64,000 bases of DNA from Rhodobacterales bacterium HKCCE3408 (GTDB taxonomy: Bacteria > Pseudomonadota > Alphaproteobacteria > Rhodobacterales > Rhodobacteraceae). Both the position numbers and the translations under genes were made by a program. The notes under the pieces were generated by a model that saw only the letters and a program-made list of their open reading frames with translations, had not been told where the DNA came from and did not search any database. This document shows, piece by piece, positions 28,513 to 37,041 of this stretch; position 1 is the first letter of the stretch, and each line of letters starts with the position of its first letter. The stretch lies in NCBI GenBank assembly GCA_015689705.1, contig WVSN01000011.1, positions 1 to 64,000 of the forward strand, in the 5' to 3' direction.

Positions 28513-29257
28513 CGGGCTGACGGCGGCGCTTGCGCTGCCGGGCCTGCCGCTGGTCGTCCTCGTCTCGTTCGTGGCAGGGGTGGTCTACGGGTTCGCCGGT
28601 TTCGGCTCGGCGCTGATCTTCATGCCGGTCGCCGCGCGGGTCCTGCCGCCGGAGATGGCGATCGGGGCGTTTTCGCTGTCCGCACTGGCGAGCCTGTTCA
28701 CCGTCGTGCCGGGCGCCTGGGCGGTGGCCGACCGTCGCGCCGTCCTGCAGATGCTGATCGCCGCGCTGATCGCCACGCCCCTCGGCATCTGGCTTCTGCG
28801 CGTCGCCGATCCCGAGCCGATCCGCACGGCGATGTCGGTCATCGTGCTTGTGACGCTGGCCGCGCTGATCGCCGGCTGGCGCTTCCCGGTCGCGCCGGGC
28901 TGGCGGGCGCGGTCCGGGATCGGTGCGCTGGCCGGGCTGTCCGGCGGGGCGACGGGGTTGAACGGACCGGCCGTCATCCTGTTCAACATGGGGCAGGGCG
29001 TGGCGGCCTCTGCGGTCCGGGCGAATTCGGCGGTCTTTCTGACGATCTCGTCGCTGACCTTCGTTCCGCAGCTCTGGTTGCAGGGCCTTGTCGACGGCGC
29101 CACGGTCTGGCTCGGGATCGGGCTGCTGCTGCCCTATGCCGCCGGAACCGCCCTTGGCACGCGCGCGTTTCGCCCGGGCAGAGAGCGGATCTATCGCGGC
29201 ACGGCCTATATCATCATCGCGGCGGCCGGTCTGCTCGGCCTGCCGATCTGGAGGTGA
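28505..29257 (+). CDS. Sulfite exporter TauE/SafE family membrane protein
   Basis: A 250-residue protein with eight or so hydrophobic helices. The two family-repeat motifs are visible as VVYGFAGFGSALIFMPVAARV in the first half (in part) and ALAGLSGGATGLNGPAVILF in the second. Members export organosulfur anions such as sulfite, sulfoacetate or related compounds. The start overlaps secF by eight bases, and the next gene begins two bases after its stop. This linkage to secF and an Mth938-like protein is positional; the substrate is unknown. Confidence 0.92.
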   Translation: MPDGLTAALALPGLPLVVLVSFVAGVVYGFAGFGSALIFMPVAARVLPPEMAIGAFSLSALASLFTVVPGAWAVADRRAVLQMLIAALIATPLGIWLLRVADPEPIRTAMSVIVLVTLAALIAGWRFPVAPGWRARSGIGALAGLSGGATGLNGPAVILFNMGQGVAASAVRANSAVFLTISSLTFVPQLWLQGLVDGATVWLGIGLLLPYAAGTALGTRAFRPGRERIYRGTAYIIIAAAGLLGLPIWR

Positions 29258-29258
29258 C

Positions 29259-29612
29259 ATGCGACTGACCGAAGTGAGATATGGCGACGGGACGCCGATC
29301 GACGGCTACGGGCCGGGGTTCTTCCGCGTCGGCGGCACGGTCCACGAGGGCGCGGTCCTGGTGCTGCCGGGCAGCGTGACGTCGTGGCAAGGCTACGACG
29401 CGCACGACCCCATCGCCGGCGCCGCCGAACGGATCGACGTGATCCTCGTCGGCACCGGGGCCGAGATCGGCCCGATCCCGGAGCCGTTTCGCGCCAAGAT
29501 CGAGGCCGCCGGGATCGGCATCGAGATCATGGCCTCGGCCGCAGCCTGCCGGACCTACAACGTGCTTCTGGGCGAGGGACGGCGGATTGGCGCCGCGCTC
29601 CTGCCGGTCTGA
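29259..29612 (+). CDS. Mth938-like domain protein (NDUFAF3-like)
   Basis: A 117-residue soluble protein of the Mth938/DUF498 family. The visible motifs are EVRYGDGTPIDGYGPGFFRV at the N-terminus, a central VILVGTGAEIGPIPE and the C-terminal MASAAACRTYNVLLGEGRRI. Mitochondrial NDUFAF3 belongs to this family and helps assemble respiratory complex I; a similar role in alphaproteobacteria is plausible but inferred. GGAGG at 29250-29254 fixes ATG 29259, although the frame is open from 29088. It is probably the last gene of the yajC-secDF-tauE run. Confidence 0.9.
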   Translation: MRLTEVRYGDGTPIDGYGPGFFRVGGTVHEGAVLVLPGSVTSWQGYDAHDPIAGAAERIDVILVGTGAEIGPIPEPFRAKIEAAGIGIEIMASAAACRTYNVLLGEGRRIGAALLPV

Positions 29613-29626
29613 ACCGCCGCCATCCG

Positions 29627-30436
29627 TTATTTCAGCGGCAGAAGATCGCCGCCCTCGGGCGCGGTCGATCCCGGGCTGCCATCGCCGATCGGCTGAAGAT
29701 CATCGCCCGGCGCGGTCGAGCCCGGGCTTCCGTCGCCGATCGGCAGGAGGTCGTCGTCCGGAGCGGTGGAGCCCGGGCTTCCGTCCCCGACAGGCAGAAG
29801 ATCGTTACCCGGCGCCGTCGATCCGGGGCTTCCGTCTCCGACAGGTAGCAGATCGTCCGGCACTTCCGGCACCGGCGAGGTGCGGGTCATCGCGATCTCG
29901 CGCAGGATGAAAATCGCGTCCTGCACGTCGCCGTAGATGAACCCGGTCATCCGGGTCAGGCTTACGGGGGTCAGGAACATATCCATGTCGATATGGCCGT
30001 CCGCTGTCTCCATCCGGCCATCGGCGAACAACTGGACCGAACTGTCGTCGCACTCGACCGGCGTGAAGAGGTCCAGCGCGCGGTCGTAGGTCATCTCGGG
30101 CAGGCCCGGGTCGATTTCCAGCAGATTGGCGTCGACGATGCGGAATTCGAACCCGCCGAAGGCTTCGGTGCCCGGGGCCGTCAGTACGCCGCCGCCATCG
30201 ACCAGTTGCACCGTGTCGGGCGGCGTGGGGGGAATCGGCTGGACCATCCCCGCGACCGTGAAGGTGCCTGCGAGATACTCCACCCGCCATGTCCCGGCGA
30301 ACAGTTCCGAGAAGCCGCTGGCAAGATCGTCTCCGGTCTCGGCGCAGAGGTCGAAGTCCTGCGCGGCGGCGGGCAGGGTGCCAAGGGCCGAGGCGGCCAG
30401 CGCTGCGGCCGCGATAATCGGGCGTGTCGATGTCAT
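29627..30436 (-). CDS. Exported protein with a C-terminal 17-residue tandem repeat
   Basis: A 269-residue secreted or periplasmic protein. ATG 30436 follows GGGAG by 5 bases and opens a clear signal peptide (MTSTRPIIAAAALAASALG, cleavage after AAA). The mature domain (residues about 27-195) has two Cys and unrecognised fold. The C-terminal 70 residues are four copies of a 17-residue unit (LLPVGDGSPGSTAP with Asp-rich ends), closing with DLLPLK. The repeats vary only at V/I and at the unit junctions. Asp/Gly/Ser-rich repeats suggest a flexible linker or cation-binding stalk; this is inference. Confidence 0.75.
   Translation of the reverse strand: MTSTRPIIAAAALAASALGTLPAAAQDFDLCAETGDDLASGFSELFAGTWRVEYLAGTFTVAGMVQPIPPTPPDTVQLVDGGGVLTAPGTEAFGGFEFRIVDANLLEIDPGLPEMTYDRALDLFTPVECDDSSVQLFADGRMETADGHIDMDMFLTPVSLTRMTGFIYGDVQDAIFILREIAMTRTSPVPEVPDDLLPVGDGSPGSTAPGNDLLPVGDGSPGSTAPDDDLLPIGDGSPGSTAPGDDLQPIGDGSPGSTAPEGGDLLPLK
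29645..29853 (-). repeat. 51-bp tandem repeat (four copies) in coding sequence
   Basis: Four consecutive 51-base units encode the 17-residue repeat of the gene at 29627-30436. The units differ by synonymous and a few non-synonymous changes, so the array is not a very recent expansion but has kept its period exactly. Confidence 0.88.
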
Positions 30437-30623
30437 GAAATCTCCCTTTGCCCGCGATGTCGTCAGCGCGGGCTCTGTCGTGGTTGCAATTCCCCCCGCG
30501 CCCAGACTGACGGCCAAGGGCCGATGACGCAACCGGCGCAGCCGTTTTCAATGGGTTAAGGGTGTTTTCGTGGGGACGTGAGAGGGAGGAGCTGCCGCCG
30601 CGTGCCCGGTGTCGGCCAGCAGG

Positions 30624-31355
30624 TCAGCGATGCAGGAGCTGTTCCGGTTCGGCGTCTCCGACGATCATCGCGCGCAGTTCCCGCTCCAGCTTGCGGCGCA
30701 TGGCGGTTTCGAAATCGGCGTGGTTCGACGCGTACTCGACGAAGGCCCCGGGGCCCTGGATGACCTCCATCTCGTAATAGAGCGCGATTTCGCGCTGCGC
30801 GCCGCCGATGGCGAGCCCGTTCACGGTCACGTCGGCGAGGGGGAAATGCTCGTAGGCCGCGGCCGGCGGGAAGCCGTCGTTGTTCTGGCCGTCGCCCGAG
30901 ATGTCGAGCGTCTGGAACAGGCAGGGCGGGGCCTCGGCGAAGGTCTGGGCAGCGAAGCCGATGGCGTAGCCGAGCGCGGTCGGGAAGTCGGTCGAGCGCC
31001 GGCTGCCCTGGCTGATCCGTTCGGCCACCGACAGGAGATCGGCCTGCGAATTTATCATGGTCCAGTCCGCCAGCATGTCCTGCTGGAACCGGCCGGACCA
31101 TTCATAGACGGCCAGTGCCACAGGGCCCGGACCTTCGAGAAAGGCGCGCTGGACCTCGGGCGAGAGGAGCGCCGCGATCAGACCGTCCTGTTGCAGACGG
31201 TATTCCGCCGCGTCGACCGAAGCCGAGACGTCGAGCCCGAGAAGAAGCGCCAGCCGGCAAGTGTCGTCCTGCGCGGCCGAGGGGCCGGCGGCCAGGATCG
31301 ACAATGCAACGGCGGCGGATCTTACCAATGCCCGGTATTCTCCATCGAGGCCCAC
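30624..31355 (-). CDS. DUF1194 (von Willebrand A-like) exported protein
   Basis: A 243-residue protein with an N-terminal signal (AAVALSILAAGPSAAQ) and a vWA-like domain. The MIDAS-like motif is LLLGLDVSASVDAAEY, later STDFPTALGYAIGF and LDISGDGQNNDG match the DUF1194 pattern. Such domains bind a divalent metal and mediate protein contacts in the periplasm. The ATG at 31355 lies 34 bases inside the upstream glyoxalase gene; a TTG at 31328 would reduce the overlap and still keep the signal peptide. The function is unknown. Confidence 0.85.
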   Translation of the reverse strand: MGLDGEYRALVRSAAVALSILAAGPSAAQDDTCRLALLLGLDVSASVDAAEYRLQQDGLIAALLSPEVQRAFLEGPGPVALAVYEWSGRFQQDMLADWTMINSQADLLSVAERISQGSRRSTDFPTALGYAIGFAAQTFAEAPPCLFQTLDISGDGQNNDGFPPAAAYEHFPLADVTVNGLAIGGAQREIALYYEMEVIQGPGAFVEYASNHADFETAMRRKLERELRAMIVGDAEPEQLLHR

Positions 31356-31750
31356 GGTTCGGCCGGCGGCAGGCTTTCGCCTTCCTGCAAGAGCTCGACC
31401 GAGATGTTGTCGGGCGAGCGGACGAACGCCATGTGCCCGTCACGTGGCGGCCGGTTGATCGTCACGCCGGCCTCCATCAGCCGCTGGCACATGTCGTAGA
31501 TGTTGTCGACGCGGTAGGCGAGGTGGCCGAAATGGCGGCTGTCCGACGGCAGACCCTCGTCGCCGTCCCAGTTGTAGGTCAGCTCGACCGGGGCCTCCTC
31601 CTGCCCCGGCGGGGCCATGAAGACGAGGGTGAAACGCCCCTTCTCGTTTTCGTAGCGGCGCGTCTCGCGCAGGCCGAGCAGCTGGTAGAACGCCATCGAG
31701 GCGTCGAGATCCTTCACCCGGACCATCGTGTGCAGGTAGCGAAGTGCCAT
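31322..31750 (-). CDS. gloA: Lactoylglutathione lyase (glyoxalase I) family protein
   Basis: A 142-residue VOC-fold metalloenzyme that isomerises the hemithioacetal of methylglyoxal and glutathione to lactoylglutathione. Metal ligands fit the GloA pattern: His7 (LHTMVRV), Glu56 (VELTYNW), His76 (FGHLAYRV) and Glu119 (NISVELLQ). The phrase VELTYNWDGDEG is very characteristic. The tail ENTGHW matches other alphaproteobacterial proteins I recall. Its 3' end overlaps the start of the DUF1194 gene. Confidence 0.92.
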   Translation of the reverse strand: MALRYLHTMVRVKDLDASMAFYQLLGLRETRRYENEKGRFTLVFMAPPGQEEAPVELTYNWDGDEGLPSDSRHFGHLAYRVDNIYDMCQRLMEAGVTINRPPRDGHMAFVRSPDNISVELLQEGESLPPAEPWASMENTGHW

Positions 31751-31777
31751 GTGGTTCTCCCTTGGTCAGGGGGAAGT

Positions 31778-32590
31778 CTAGCGCTTGCCGCGGTGGTTAA
31801 CAGCACCCTCGTCCGGTAAATTTGCCGTGGGGCCGAGCGCGTCGCGGGTGACGAGGGTCACGGTGACGAACGCGAAGTGGATCAGCAGGTACCAAGACCC
31901 GAGCATCTTCAGCGAGACGACATCGAACTCGCCCTGTCCGGCATAGGTCCAGGTCTGCGTGAAGGTCCCGACATTCTCGGCCACCCAGACAAGCAGCGCG
32001 ACGAGGAGCGCCGCAAGCGGCAGCCGGATGCGGCCGGAGCGGCCATCGAGGCTCCAGTGCAGACGCGACCGCCAGAACAGCGCGAGCGTTCCGGCAAAGA
32101 GCAGGACCCGGATGTCGGGCAGGAAGTGATGCGCGTAGAAATTGCCGTAGATCAGCAGGCCGAGCACGACGGTCATCCAGAACGGCGGATAGGGCGTGAT
32201 GACGATGTTGAAGAGGTGCAGGGAGCGGGCGATGTAGCTGCCCACGGCGGCATACATGAAGCCGGTGAAGAGCGGCACGCCCCCGATTTCGAGCAAGCCC
32301 TGATCGGGGTAATCCCACGAGCCCTGTGAAAGCTTGAAGACTTCCATCGCCGTGCCCGAGGCGTGGAACAGAAGGATCACCGCGGCCTCTTCCCAGGTCT
32401 CGAGCCGGGTCGCCAGAAGCACGACCTGCGTTGTCACAGCGAAGATCACCAGCGCGTCGTAGCGGGCCAGCGGCGCGGCCTCGGGCCACCAGAGACGCGA
32501 AGCGATGATCGCCGTCAGAAGCAGGATGCCGAAGATCGCGGCCTTGGCCTGAAGACCGAGAAAACGCAGAAATCTGTGGACAGGGGCCAC
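31778..32590 (-). CDS. DUF817 family integral membrane protein
   Basis: A membrane protein of about 270 residues with seven or eight hydrophobic helices (for example [18 protein letters not shown] and [20 protein letters not shown]) and conserved-looking polar stretches ([19 protein letters not shown] and [13 protein letters not shown]). I associate these with DUF817, a family of unknown function. No ATG is available at a sensible position; GTG 32590 gives the expected N-terminus ([17 protein letters not shown]). The frame runs open far upstream, antisense to thyX, which is not coding. It is divergent from thyX. Confidence 0.8.
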   Translation of the reverse strand: MAPVHRFLRFLGLQAKAAIFGILLLTAIIASRLWWPEAAPLARYDALVIFAVTTQVVLLATRLETWEEAAVILLFHASGTAMEVFKLSQGSWDYPDQGLLEIGGVPLFTGFMYAAVGSYIARSLHLFNIVITPYPPFWMTVVLGLLIYGNFYAHHFLPDIRVLLFAGTLALFWRSRLHWSLDGRSGRIRLPLAALLVALLVWVAENVGTFTQTWTYAGQGEFDVVSLKMLGSWYLLIHFAFVTVTLVTRDALGPTANLPDEGAVNHRGKR

Positions 32591-32650
32591 ATGATCTTGC
32601 GGTATTGGGTCTGCCTGCTGCAAGATATGGACCTGATAACCGACGTGATG

Positions 32651-32662
32651 GGGATTAATCCC
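32651..32662. promoter_or_regulatory. 12-bp perfect palindrome upstream of thyX
   Basis: GGGATTAATCCC lies 46 bases before the thyX ATG in the divergent region shared with the DUF817 gene. A longer, spaced inverted repeat (ATCTTGC ... GCAAGAT, about 32593-32634) overlaps its left side. Either could be an operator; no regulator is known. Confidence 0.3.
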
Positions 32663-32707
32663 ATGCCGGAGCGCCGCCGTCCAGAGACCGAGAAGGGGGA
32701 GACACCC

Positions 32708-33625
32708 ATGAACGACCTGTCCGAACGCCCGACCACGCCCGAGGAAGAGATCGAGGCGATGCGGGCCGAGTGGCGCCCGACGCGCCGCGCGGTCAGCGAG
32801 GGAATGGAAGAGCACCTCTATTCGATCAAGCCGGTGCTGGATCACGGCTTCATCCGGGTGATCGACTACATGGGCGACGATGCGGCGATCGTGCAGGCGG
32901 CGCGGGTGTCCTACGGCGCCGGCACGAAAAAGGCGCGCGATGACAGCGGATTGATCCGCTACCTGATGCGCCACTGGCATTCGACGCCCTTCGAGATGTG
33001 CGAGATCAAGCTGCACGTGAAGCTGCCGGTCTTCGTGGCGCGGCAATGGATCCGGCACCGTACGGCGAACGTCAACGAATACTCCGCGCGGTATTCGATC
33101 CTCGACCGGGAATTCTACATCCCCGAGCCCGAGCAGCTCGCCGCGCAGTCGGTGGTGAACAACCAGGGACGGGGCGAGGTGCTTCAGGGCGCCGAGGCGG
33201 CCCGGGTGCTCGAGATTCTCAAGGCCGATTCCGCGCGGTCCTACGACCATTACGAAGAGATGCTGTCGCAGGAGGGGCAGGCCGGCCTCGCACGGGAACT
33301 GGCACGTATGAACCTGCCGGCGAACATCTACACCCAGTGGTACTGGAAGACCGACCTACACAACCTGTTCCACTTCCTGCGGCTGCGGGCGGACGCCCAC
33401 GCGCAGTACGAGATCCGGGTCTATGCCGAGGCGATCTGCGAGGTGGTCAAGGACTGGGTTCCGGCCGCTTACGGCGCGTTCGAGGATTACCGGATGGGCG
33501 GCGTACAGATTTCCGGCAAGGGCGTGGAGTGCCTGCGGCGGATGCTGGCCGGTGAAGACGTGACGCAGGAGACTTCCGGCATGTCCAAAGGCGAATGGCG
33601 GGAGTTCCGCGCGACCTTCGAGTGA
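32708..33625 (+). CDS. thyX: FAD-dependent thymidylate synthase
   Basis: A 305-residue flavoenzyme that makes dTMP from dUMP using methylenetetrahydrofolate and NADPH. The ThyX motif [15 protein letters not shown] is intact, and the surrounding FVARQWI and [19 protein letters not shown] are typical. The frame is open from 32363, but ATG 32708 is preceded by a GGGGGAG ribosome-binding site and yields the family N-terminus. A strong hairpin terminator (33673-33702) follows. Its presence implies that the organism uses ThyX, alone or beside ThyA. Confidence 0.96.
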   Translation: MNDLSERPTTPEEEIEAMRAEWRPTRRAVSEGMEEHLYSIKPVLDHGFIRVIDYMGDDAAIVQAARVSYGAGTKKARDDSGLIRYLMRHWHSTPFEMCEIKLHVKLPVFVARQWIRHRTANVNEYSARYSILDREFYIPEPEQLAAQSVVNNQGRGEVLQGAEAARVLEILKADSARSYDHYEEMLSQEGQAGLARELARMNLPANIYTQWYWKTDLHNLFHFLRLRADAHAQYEIRVYAEAICEVVKDWVPAAYGAFEDYRMGGVQISGKGVECLRRMLAGEDVTQETSGMSKGEWREFRATFE

Positions 33626-33672
33626 CATCCGGGCGACGATAAACCGATCTGGAATCTCCCACCCTGACGCAC

Positions 33673-33702
33673 AAAGGGCACCGCCAACCGACGGTGCCCT
33701 TT
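33673..33702. terminator. Bidirectional terminator between thyX and the 60-residue protein gene
   Basis: A perfect 11-bp stem (AAAGGGCACCG / CGGTGCCCTTT) with an 8-base loop. Its ends are A-rich on the left and T-rich on the right, so it can stop the convergent transcripts from thyX and from the small gene at 33734-33916. Confidence 0.88.
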
Positions 33703-33733
33703 CGATTTTCCGGACGCCAGCCTGTTCGTCGGG

Positions 33734-33916
33734 TCAGGTCTGCCGGGCGCCACGGATCTCGCGGATGGCCTTGCGGACCGACGTCCAGACCTCGGCCTGT
33801 TCGGAATCGCCCGCTTCCTTGCGTTCCTTGGCCTGCCGCGCGGCTTCCGCCTCGGCCTTGTCGCCATGCGCGTTGTAGAGCGCACGGGCATGTTCGGCGA
33901 TTTTCGACATTTCCAT
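33734..33916 (-). CDS. Small charged helical protein, unknown function
   Basis: A 60-residue protein rich in Ala, Glu, Lys and Arg, likely one or two alpha helices (SKIAEHARALYNAHGDKAE and VRKAIREIRGARQT). AGGGAGG five bases before ATG 33916 supports the start, and a terminator follows. It has no Cys and no membrane segment. I recall similar small proteins in Rhodobacteraceae genomes but no named family; the function is unknown. Confidence 0.7.
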   Translation of the reverse strand: MEMSKIAEHARALYNAHGDKAEAEAARQAKERKEAGDSEQAEVWTSVRKAIREIRGARQT

Positions 33917-34073
33917 GGTGACCTCCCTTCGTTGCGATCACCCCTTACAGGTTTGGATCGGCACCGGACGTGTCAAGGAAGGCCGCCCGCCCGTCGTGAG
34001 TCGGGCAGGTCTGCAGTCGTGGCATTTCGGGGAAGCGGCCGGGCGGCGCGAGGGCCGGGCCCGGCCGGGTAGA

Positions 34074-34283
34074 TCAGTCGAGCTTCACCAGGTCCACTGC
34101 GCTCTGCCGGCCATCGCGGCCTTCGCGGAGTTCGAACTGGACCTTCTGGTTGTCGGCGAGGCCGGTGAGGCCCGCACGCTCGACGGCGCTGATATGGACG
34201 AAGACATCCTTGCCGCCCTCATCGGGAGCAATGAAGCCGTAGCCCTTGGTGGTGTTGAACCATTTCACGGTTCCGGTAGGCAT
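34074..34283 (-). CDS. cspA: Cold-shock domain protein (CspA family)
   Basis: A 69-residue single-domain nucleic-acid chaperone that melts RNA structure. Both RNA-binding motifs are clear: RNP1 KGYGFIAPD and RNP2 VFVHIS. The start MPTGTVKWFNTTKGYGF is classic. The 185 bases upstream to the next gene contain no reading frame and could include a structured 5' leader, as is common for cold-shock genes. Whether this paralogue is cold-induced cannot be read from the sequence. Confidence 0.96.
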   Translation of the reverse strand: MPTGTVKWFNTTKGYGFIAPDEGGKDVFVHISAVERAGLTGLADNQKVQFELREGRDGRQSAVDLVKLD

Positions 34284-34468
34284 CGTAGCGGTCTCTCTCT
34301 CAAGTCCGGCGCCCTGTCCGTGGACGCCCCCGCCTGCGGGATTGCGGCGGTGCAGTTGCAGTCAGGCGCATGTCGTAATCGTTGGTGCCTTCTTGAGAGG
34401 GCCGTTCAGCATTTCCTGGTCTCGCATCATCGAGTCTGCGGGAAAATTCAAAACTTGGGAAGGGGGAA

Positions 34469-35032
34469 TCAGGACGTCATCCGGGCCATGGCGGCGGGTC
34501 GCCGGGAGACCAGCGCGTCGACCGAAACCGGGCCCGCGCCGCGGATGACAAGGACGAGGAGCGCCAGGATCCAGAAGGCACGCTGGTCGGCGATCAGGCT
34601 GCCCGGTGTGCCATCGAACCACGCCCCGAGCGTCTCGGGCCCAGCGCCGTGGCCAAAGATGTCGACCCATGTCTGGACGAGGATGAAACCGATCATCCCG
34701 AGTGCGGCGGGCCGGGTCAGAAGCCCGAGCACGACGAGCGCCGGCAGCGCGAGTTCCGCCCATGTCCCGGCAATGGCCAGCAGACGCCCGACGACTCCGA
34801 TCTGGCTCGGGTCGTAGCCCACGGCATCGAAGACGCGGGGCAGGATCTGCGTGTAGGCGCCGAAATCGAGGTTCCAGAGCCCGGAGATCCCCTCGCCCGT
34901 CTTCGTCATGGCGGAGTTCCAGTAGTAGACGAGAAGCGTGCCGGCGAAGACAAGCCGTGCGGCGGTGGGCATCAGGATCGGGCCGAGCACGGATTCGAGC
35001 CAGTGGGTGAGGCGGGCATAGGCGGCAATCAT
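34469..35032 (-). CDS. bufD: DoxX family membrane protein of the bufferin-type operon
   Basis: A 187-residue integral membrane protein with four main hydrophobic helices (LVFAGTLLVYYWNSAM, WAELALPALVVLGLLT, LGMIGFILVQTWVDIF and FWILALLVLVIRGAG) and the DoxX pattern. It is the last gene of a four-gene unit, overlapping the stop of the DUF2063 gene by four bases (ATGA). DoxX proteins are recurrent partners in bufferin clusters, probably helping export or redox handling of the modified peptide in the inner membrane; that role is inferred. The frame is open upstream in another gene's sequence, but ATG 35032 is the coupled start. Confidence 0.85.
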   Translation of the reverse strand: MIAAYARLTHWLESVLGPILMPTAARLVFAGTLLVYYWNSAMTKTGEGISGLWNLDFGAYTQILPRVFDAVGYDPSQIGVVGRLLAIAGTWAELALPALVVLGLLTRPAALGMIGFILVQTWVDIFGHGAGPETLGAWFDGTPGSLIADQRAFWILALLVLVIRGAGPVSVDALVSRRPAAMARMTS

Positions 35033-35772
35033 GTCGTCGGCTCCGGAGTCAGGGTCAGGGCGGATGTCTGCACGAAGAGAGTCAGGAGCGACGCGACATC
35101 GGCGCCGGGTTCCCGGGCGAGCGTGGTCGCCATGGCCTCGGACAGCGTGACGCGGCCCTTGAGCGTGCGCGCGAAGTCGAAGCCACCGATCGGCAGGAGG
35201 TGCGGCGCGGGGTCGTAGCCCGGGCGGGTAATCAGGACCGTTTGTGCTGAATGTCCAACTTTCTGCCCCTGTCCCTTTGTATTCGCCCACCAGATGTCGA
35301 ATATGGGATAGGAGGATCGGACCACGAGCGATGCCGGCGCCATGCGCGGGCGCAGGTCGAGCACAGCGGCGGGGTCGAGGCCCGTCAGGTCGAGCGGCGT
35401 AGTGTCCGCGGCGTGGTAAGACTGGCGCAGACCAAGCTCCAGCTTCGCGATGTCGGGCAGGTAGGGCAGGTGCTTCACCGGCGCGAAGTCGGCCAGGAAC
35501 CCCGGCAGGCGGCGGCCATAGAACATCAGCCGCGGGTCCTCGGGCGGGTGGGCGCGGAGGAAGACGCCGGCCATTGCGCGAAAGAATTCTGAGCCGAGCA
35601 GTTTCACGAGGACGGGGAATCCGGTCTCGAGCGCCTCGGTCAAGGAAACGGCGACGTTGTTGCGATAGACGTCGAAGCGTTTGGCCGCCGGGCCGCCGAA
35701 CGGGTTCAGAAGGCTGGCCGGATGCGGTGTCGTCGCGTCGAGGAGCGCGGTTGCGAAAGCGTCCTGGGTCAT
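35029..35772 (-). CDS. bufC: DUF2063 domain protein, partner of the MNIO enzyme (BufC/HvfC-like)
   Basis: A 247-residue soluble protein. The N-terminal half carries the DUF2063 motif ([20 protein letters not shown], then [19 protein letters not shown]), and the C-terminal half the usual second domain. In characterised MNIO systems such a protein presents the precursor peptide to the DUF692 enzyme. Its ATG overlaps the end of the DUF692 gene by four bases and its own end overlaps the DoxX gene, so all three should be made in fixed proportion. The family is sometimes annotated as a putative DNA-binding domain, which I think is misleading here. Confidence 0.9.
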   Translation of the reverse strand: MTQDAFATALLDATTPHPASLLNPFGGPAAKRFDVYRNNVAVSLTEALETGFPVLVKLLGSEFFRAMAGVFLRAHPPEDPRLMFYGRRLPGFLADFAPVKHLPYLPDIAKLELGLRQSYHAADTTPLDLTGLDPAAVLDLRPRMAPASLVVRSSYPIFDIWWANTKGQGQKVGHSAQTVLITRPGYDPAPHLLPIGGFDFARTLKGRVTLSEAMATTLAREPGADVASLLTLFVQTSALTLTPEPTT

Positions 35773-36623
35773 GCCGGCACGCCTTCAAGGATCGCGGCGG
35801 CGCGGGCGGCCTCGGCGCGCAGGGTCGGGAAATCCGGGACGTCGTTGTCCCACTCGATCAGCGTCGGACGCGGACCGCTTTTCCCGATCGTGTATTCGTA
35901 GAGCGCCCAGACCGGGTCCACGACCGCGCGCCCGTGGCTGTCAATCAGGAGCGGGCGGCCCTGATCGTCCTCGTCCTCGTCGTGACCGCCAAGATGGATC
36001 TCGCCCACCGCGTCGAGCGGGAAGGCGTCGATATAGGCGCGTGGCTCGAACCCGAGATTGGTGGCGGAGATAAAGACGTTGTTGACGTCGAGCAGCAGGC
36101 CGCAGCCGGTGCGGCGCGCGATCTCGGCGAGGAACTCGGGCTCGGACCGGTCGCTTTCGGCGAAGGCGAGGTAGCTCGACGGGTTCTCGAGCAGCATCCG
36201 GCGGCCGAGCGCGTCCTGCACCTCGTCGATGTGGCGCGCGACGCGGGTCAGCGTCGCCTCGGTATAGGGCAGAGGAAGAAGGTCGTTCAGGTAGCCCGTG
36301 TCGTGGGTCGACCAGGCGAGATGTTCGGAAAAGCTCGCGGGCTGGAGCCAGTCGCAAAGCTTGCGCAGGCGGAGCAGATGGTAACGGTCGAGCGCGCCTT
36401 CGCCGCCAATCGAGAGTCCGACGCCGTGGACGGAGACGGGGAAGCGGTCGGCCAGCGCCTTCAGCTGTGCGATAGGCCGGCCGCCATCGCCCATGTAGTT
36501 TTCGGCGTGGATTTCCAGCCAGCCGACCGGGCCGGGATCGGCGGTCAGCTCGGCGAAGTGGCGCGCCTTGTAGCCGATGCCGGCGGCGTTCGGCAAAGTG
36601 GGGCGGGGGTTGGCGTCGAGCAT
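35769..36623 (-). CDS. bufB: DUF692 multinuclear non-heme iron-dependent oxidase (MNIO; BufB-like)
   Basis: A 284-residue TIM-barrel enzyme of the DUF692 family, which includes MbnB (methanobactin) and TglH, and modifies Cys residues in ribosomal peptides with a di- or tri-iron centre and O2. Candidate iron ligands are present: His66 ([11 protein letters not shown]), Glu100-His101 (SEHLAW), Glu146 (LENPSS), Asp179 and Asn182 (LLDVNNVF), His210 and His214 (EIHLGGHDE), Asp228 and His230 (DSHGRAVVD) and Glu257. I chose ATG 36623, which gives the usual N-terminus. It follows the DUF2282 gene by 64 bases and overlaps the DUF2063 gene. Confidence 0.95.
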   Translation of the reverse strand: MLDANPRPTLPNAAGIGYKARHFAELTADPGPVGWLEIHAENYMGDGGRPIAQLKALADRFPVSVHGVGLSIGGEGALDRYHLLRLRKLCDWLQPASFSEHLAWSTHDTGYLNDLLPLPYTEATLTRVARHIDEVQDALGRRMLLENPSSYLAFAESDRSEPEFLAEIARRTGCGLLLDVNNVFISATNLGFEPRAYIDAFPLDAVGEIHLGGHDEDEDDQGRPLLIDSHGRAVVDPVWALYEYTIGKSGPRPTLIEWDNDVPDFPTLRAEAARAAAILEGVPA

Positions 36624-36687
36624 GGCGGCGATCCGGACAGGTGAGGACGGCCCCCGGCCCGCGACCGGACCGGGGACCATTGGGGTC

Positions 36688-37041
36688 TTACATGTCGGCG
36701 CTGCGCAGACCGTCGGTCGAGGTGCCTTCCGGCAGGTCGCGGGCGATGCCGAAATAGCCATCTGCCATCAGTTCGTCCTCGGTCGCGCCCATGCGGCCGC
36801 CGGGCAGTTCGATCTCGGCGCAGGTGCCGGCCGGAACCAGCGTCCAGGCGTTGCCCTGGTAGTCGACGGTCGAGGTGCCGGCGCAGGTCGTGCCGGGGCC
36901 GGCGGCGCAGTCGTTTTCGCCGGCGAGGCTGACGCCGAAGCACTTCTCCTGGGCCTGCGCGTCGGCAGGGGCGGTGCCGTGCGCGGTCAGGGCAGCGGCG
37001 GCGGCGCCGAAGAGGGCGAGGGTCTTGACGTGGTAGGACAT
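36688..37041 (-). CDS. bufA: DUF2282 bufferin-type precursor peptide with four Cys
   Basis: A 117-residue exported precursor. GGGAG upstream of ATG 37041 supports the start, and a Sec signal peptide ([20 protein letters not shown], cleavage after ADAQA) follows. The core has four Cys at positions 34, 45, 53 and 74 in the DUF2282 pattern [26 protein letters not shown] and PAGTC. In described bufferins these Cys are converted by the DUF692 enzyme to a metal-binding form and the product buffers copper in the periplasm. Here about 40 residues follow the last Cys (ending GLRSADM), longer than the short tails I recall. It is the first gene of the operon. Confidence 0.88.
   Translation of the reverse strand: MSYHVKTLALFGAAAAALTAHGTAPADAQAQEKCFGVSLAGENDCAAGPGTTCAGTSTVDYQGNAWTLVPAGTCAEIELPGGRMGATEDELMADGYFGIARDLPEGTSTDGLRSADM

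Noticed and set aside
29645-29853. Repeat array as a CRISPR
   Set aside because: The 51-base units are contiguous without unique spacers and encode an in-frame peptide repeat.
32590-33250. Upstream extension of the DUF817 gene
   Set aside because: The extension is antisense to thyX, and its translation is His/Arg/Asp-rich with no membrane segments.
34469-35788. DoxX gene extended to 35788
   Set aside because: The upstream part is an out-of-frame reading of the DUF2063 gene. The overlapping ATG at 35032 gives the right DoxX length.
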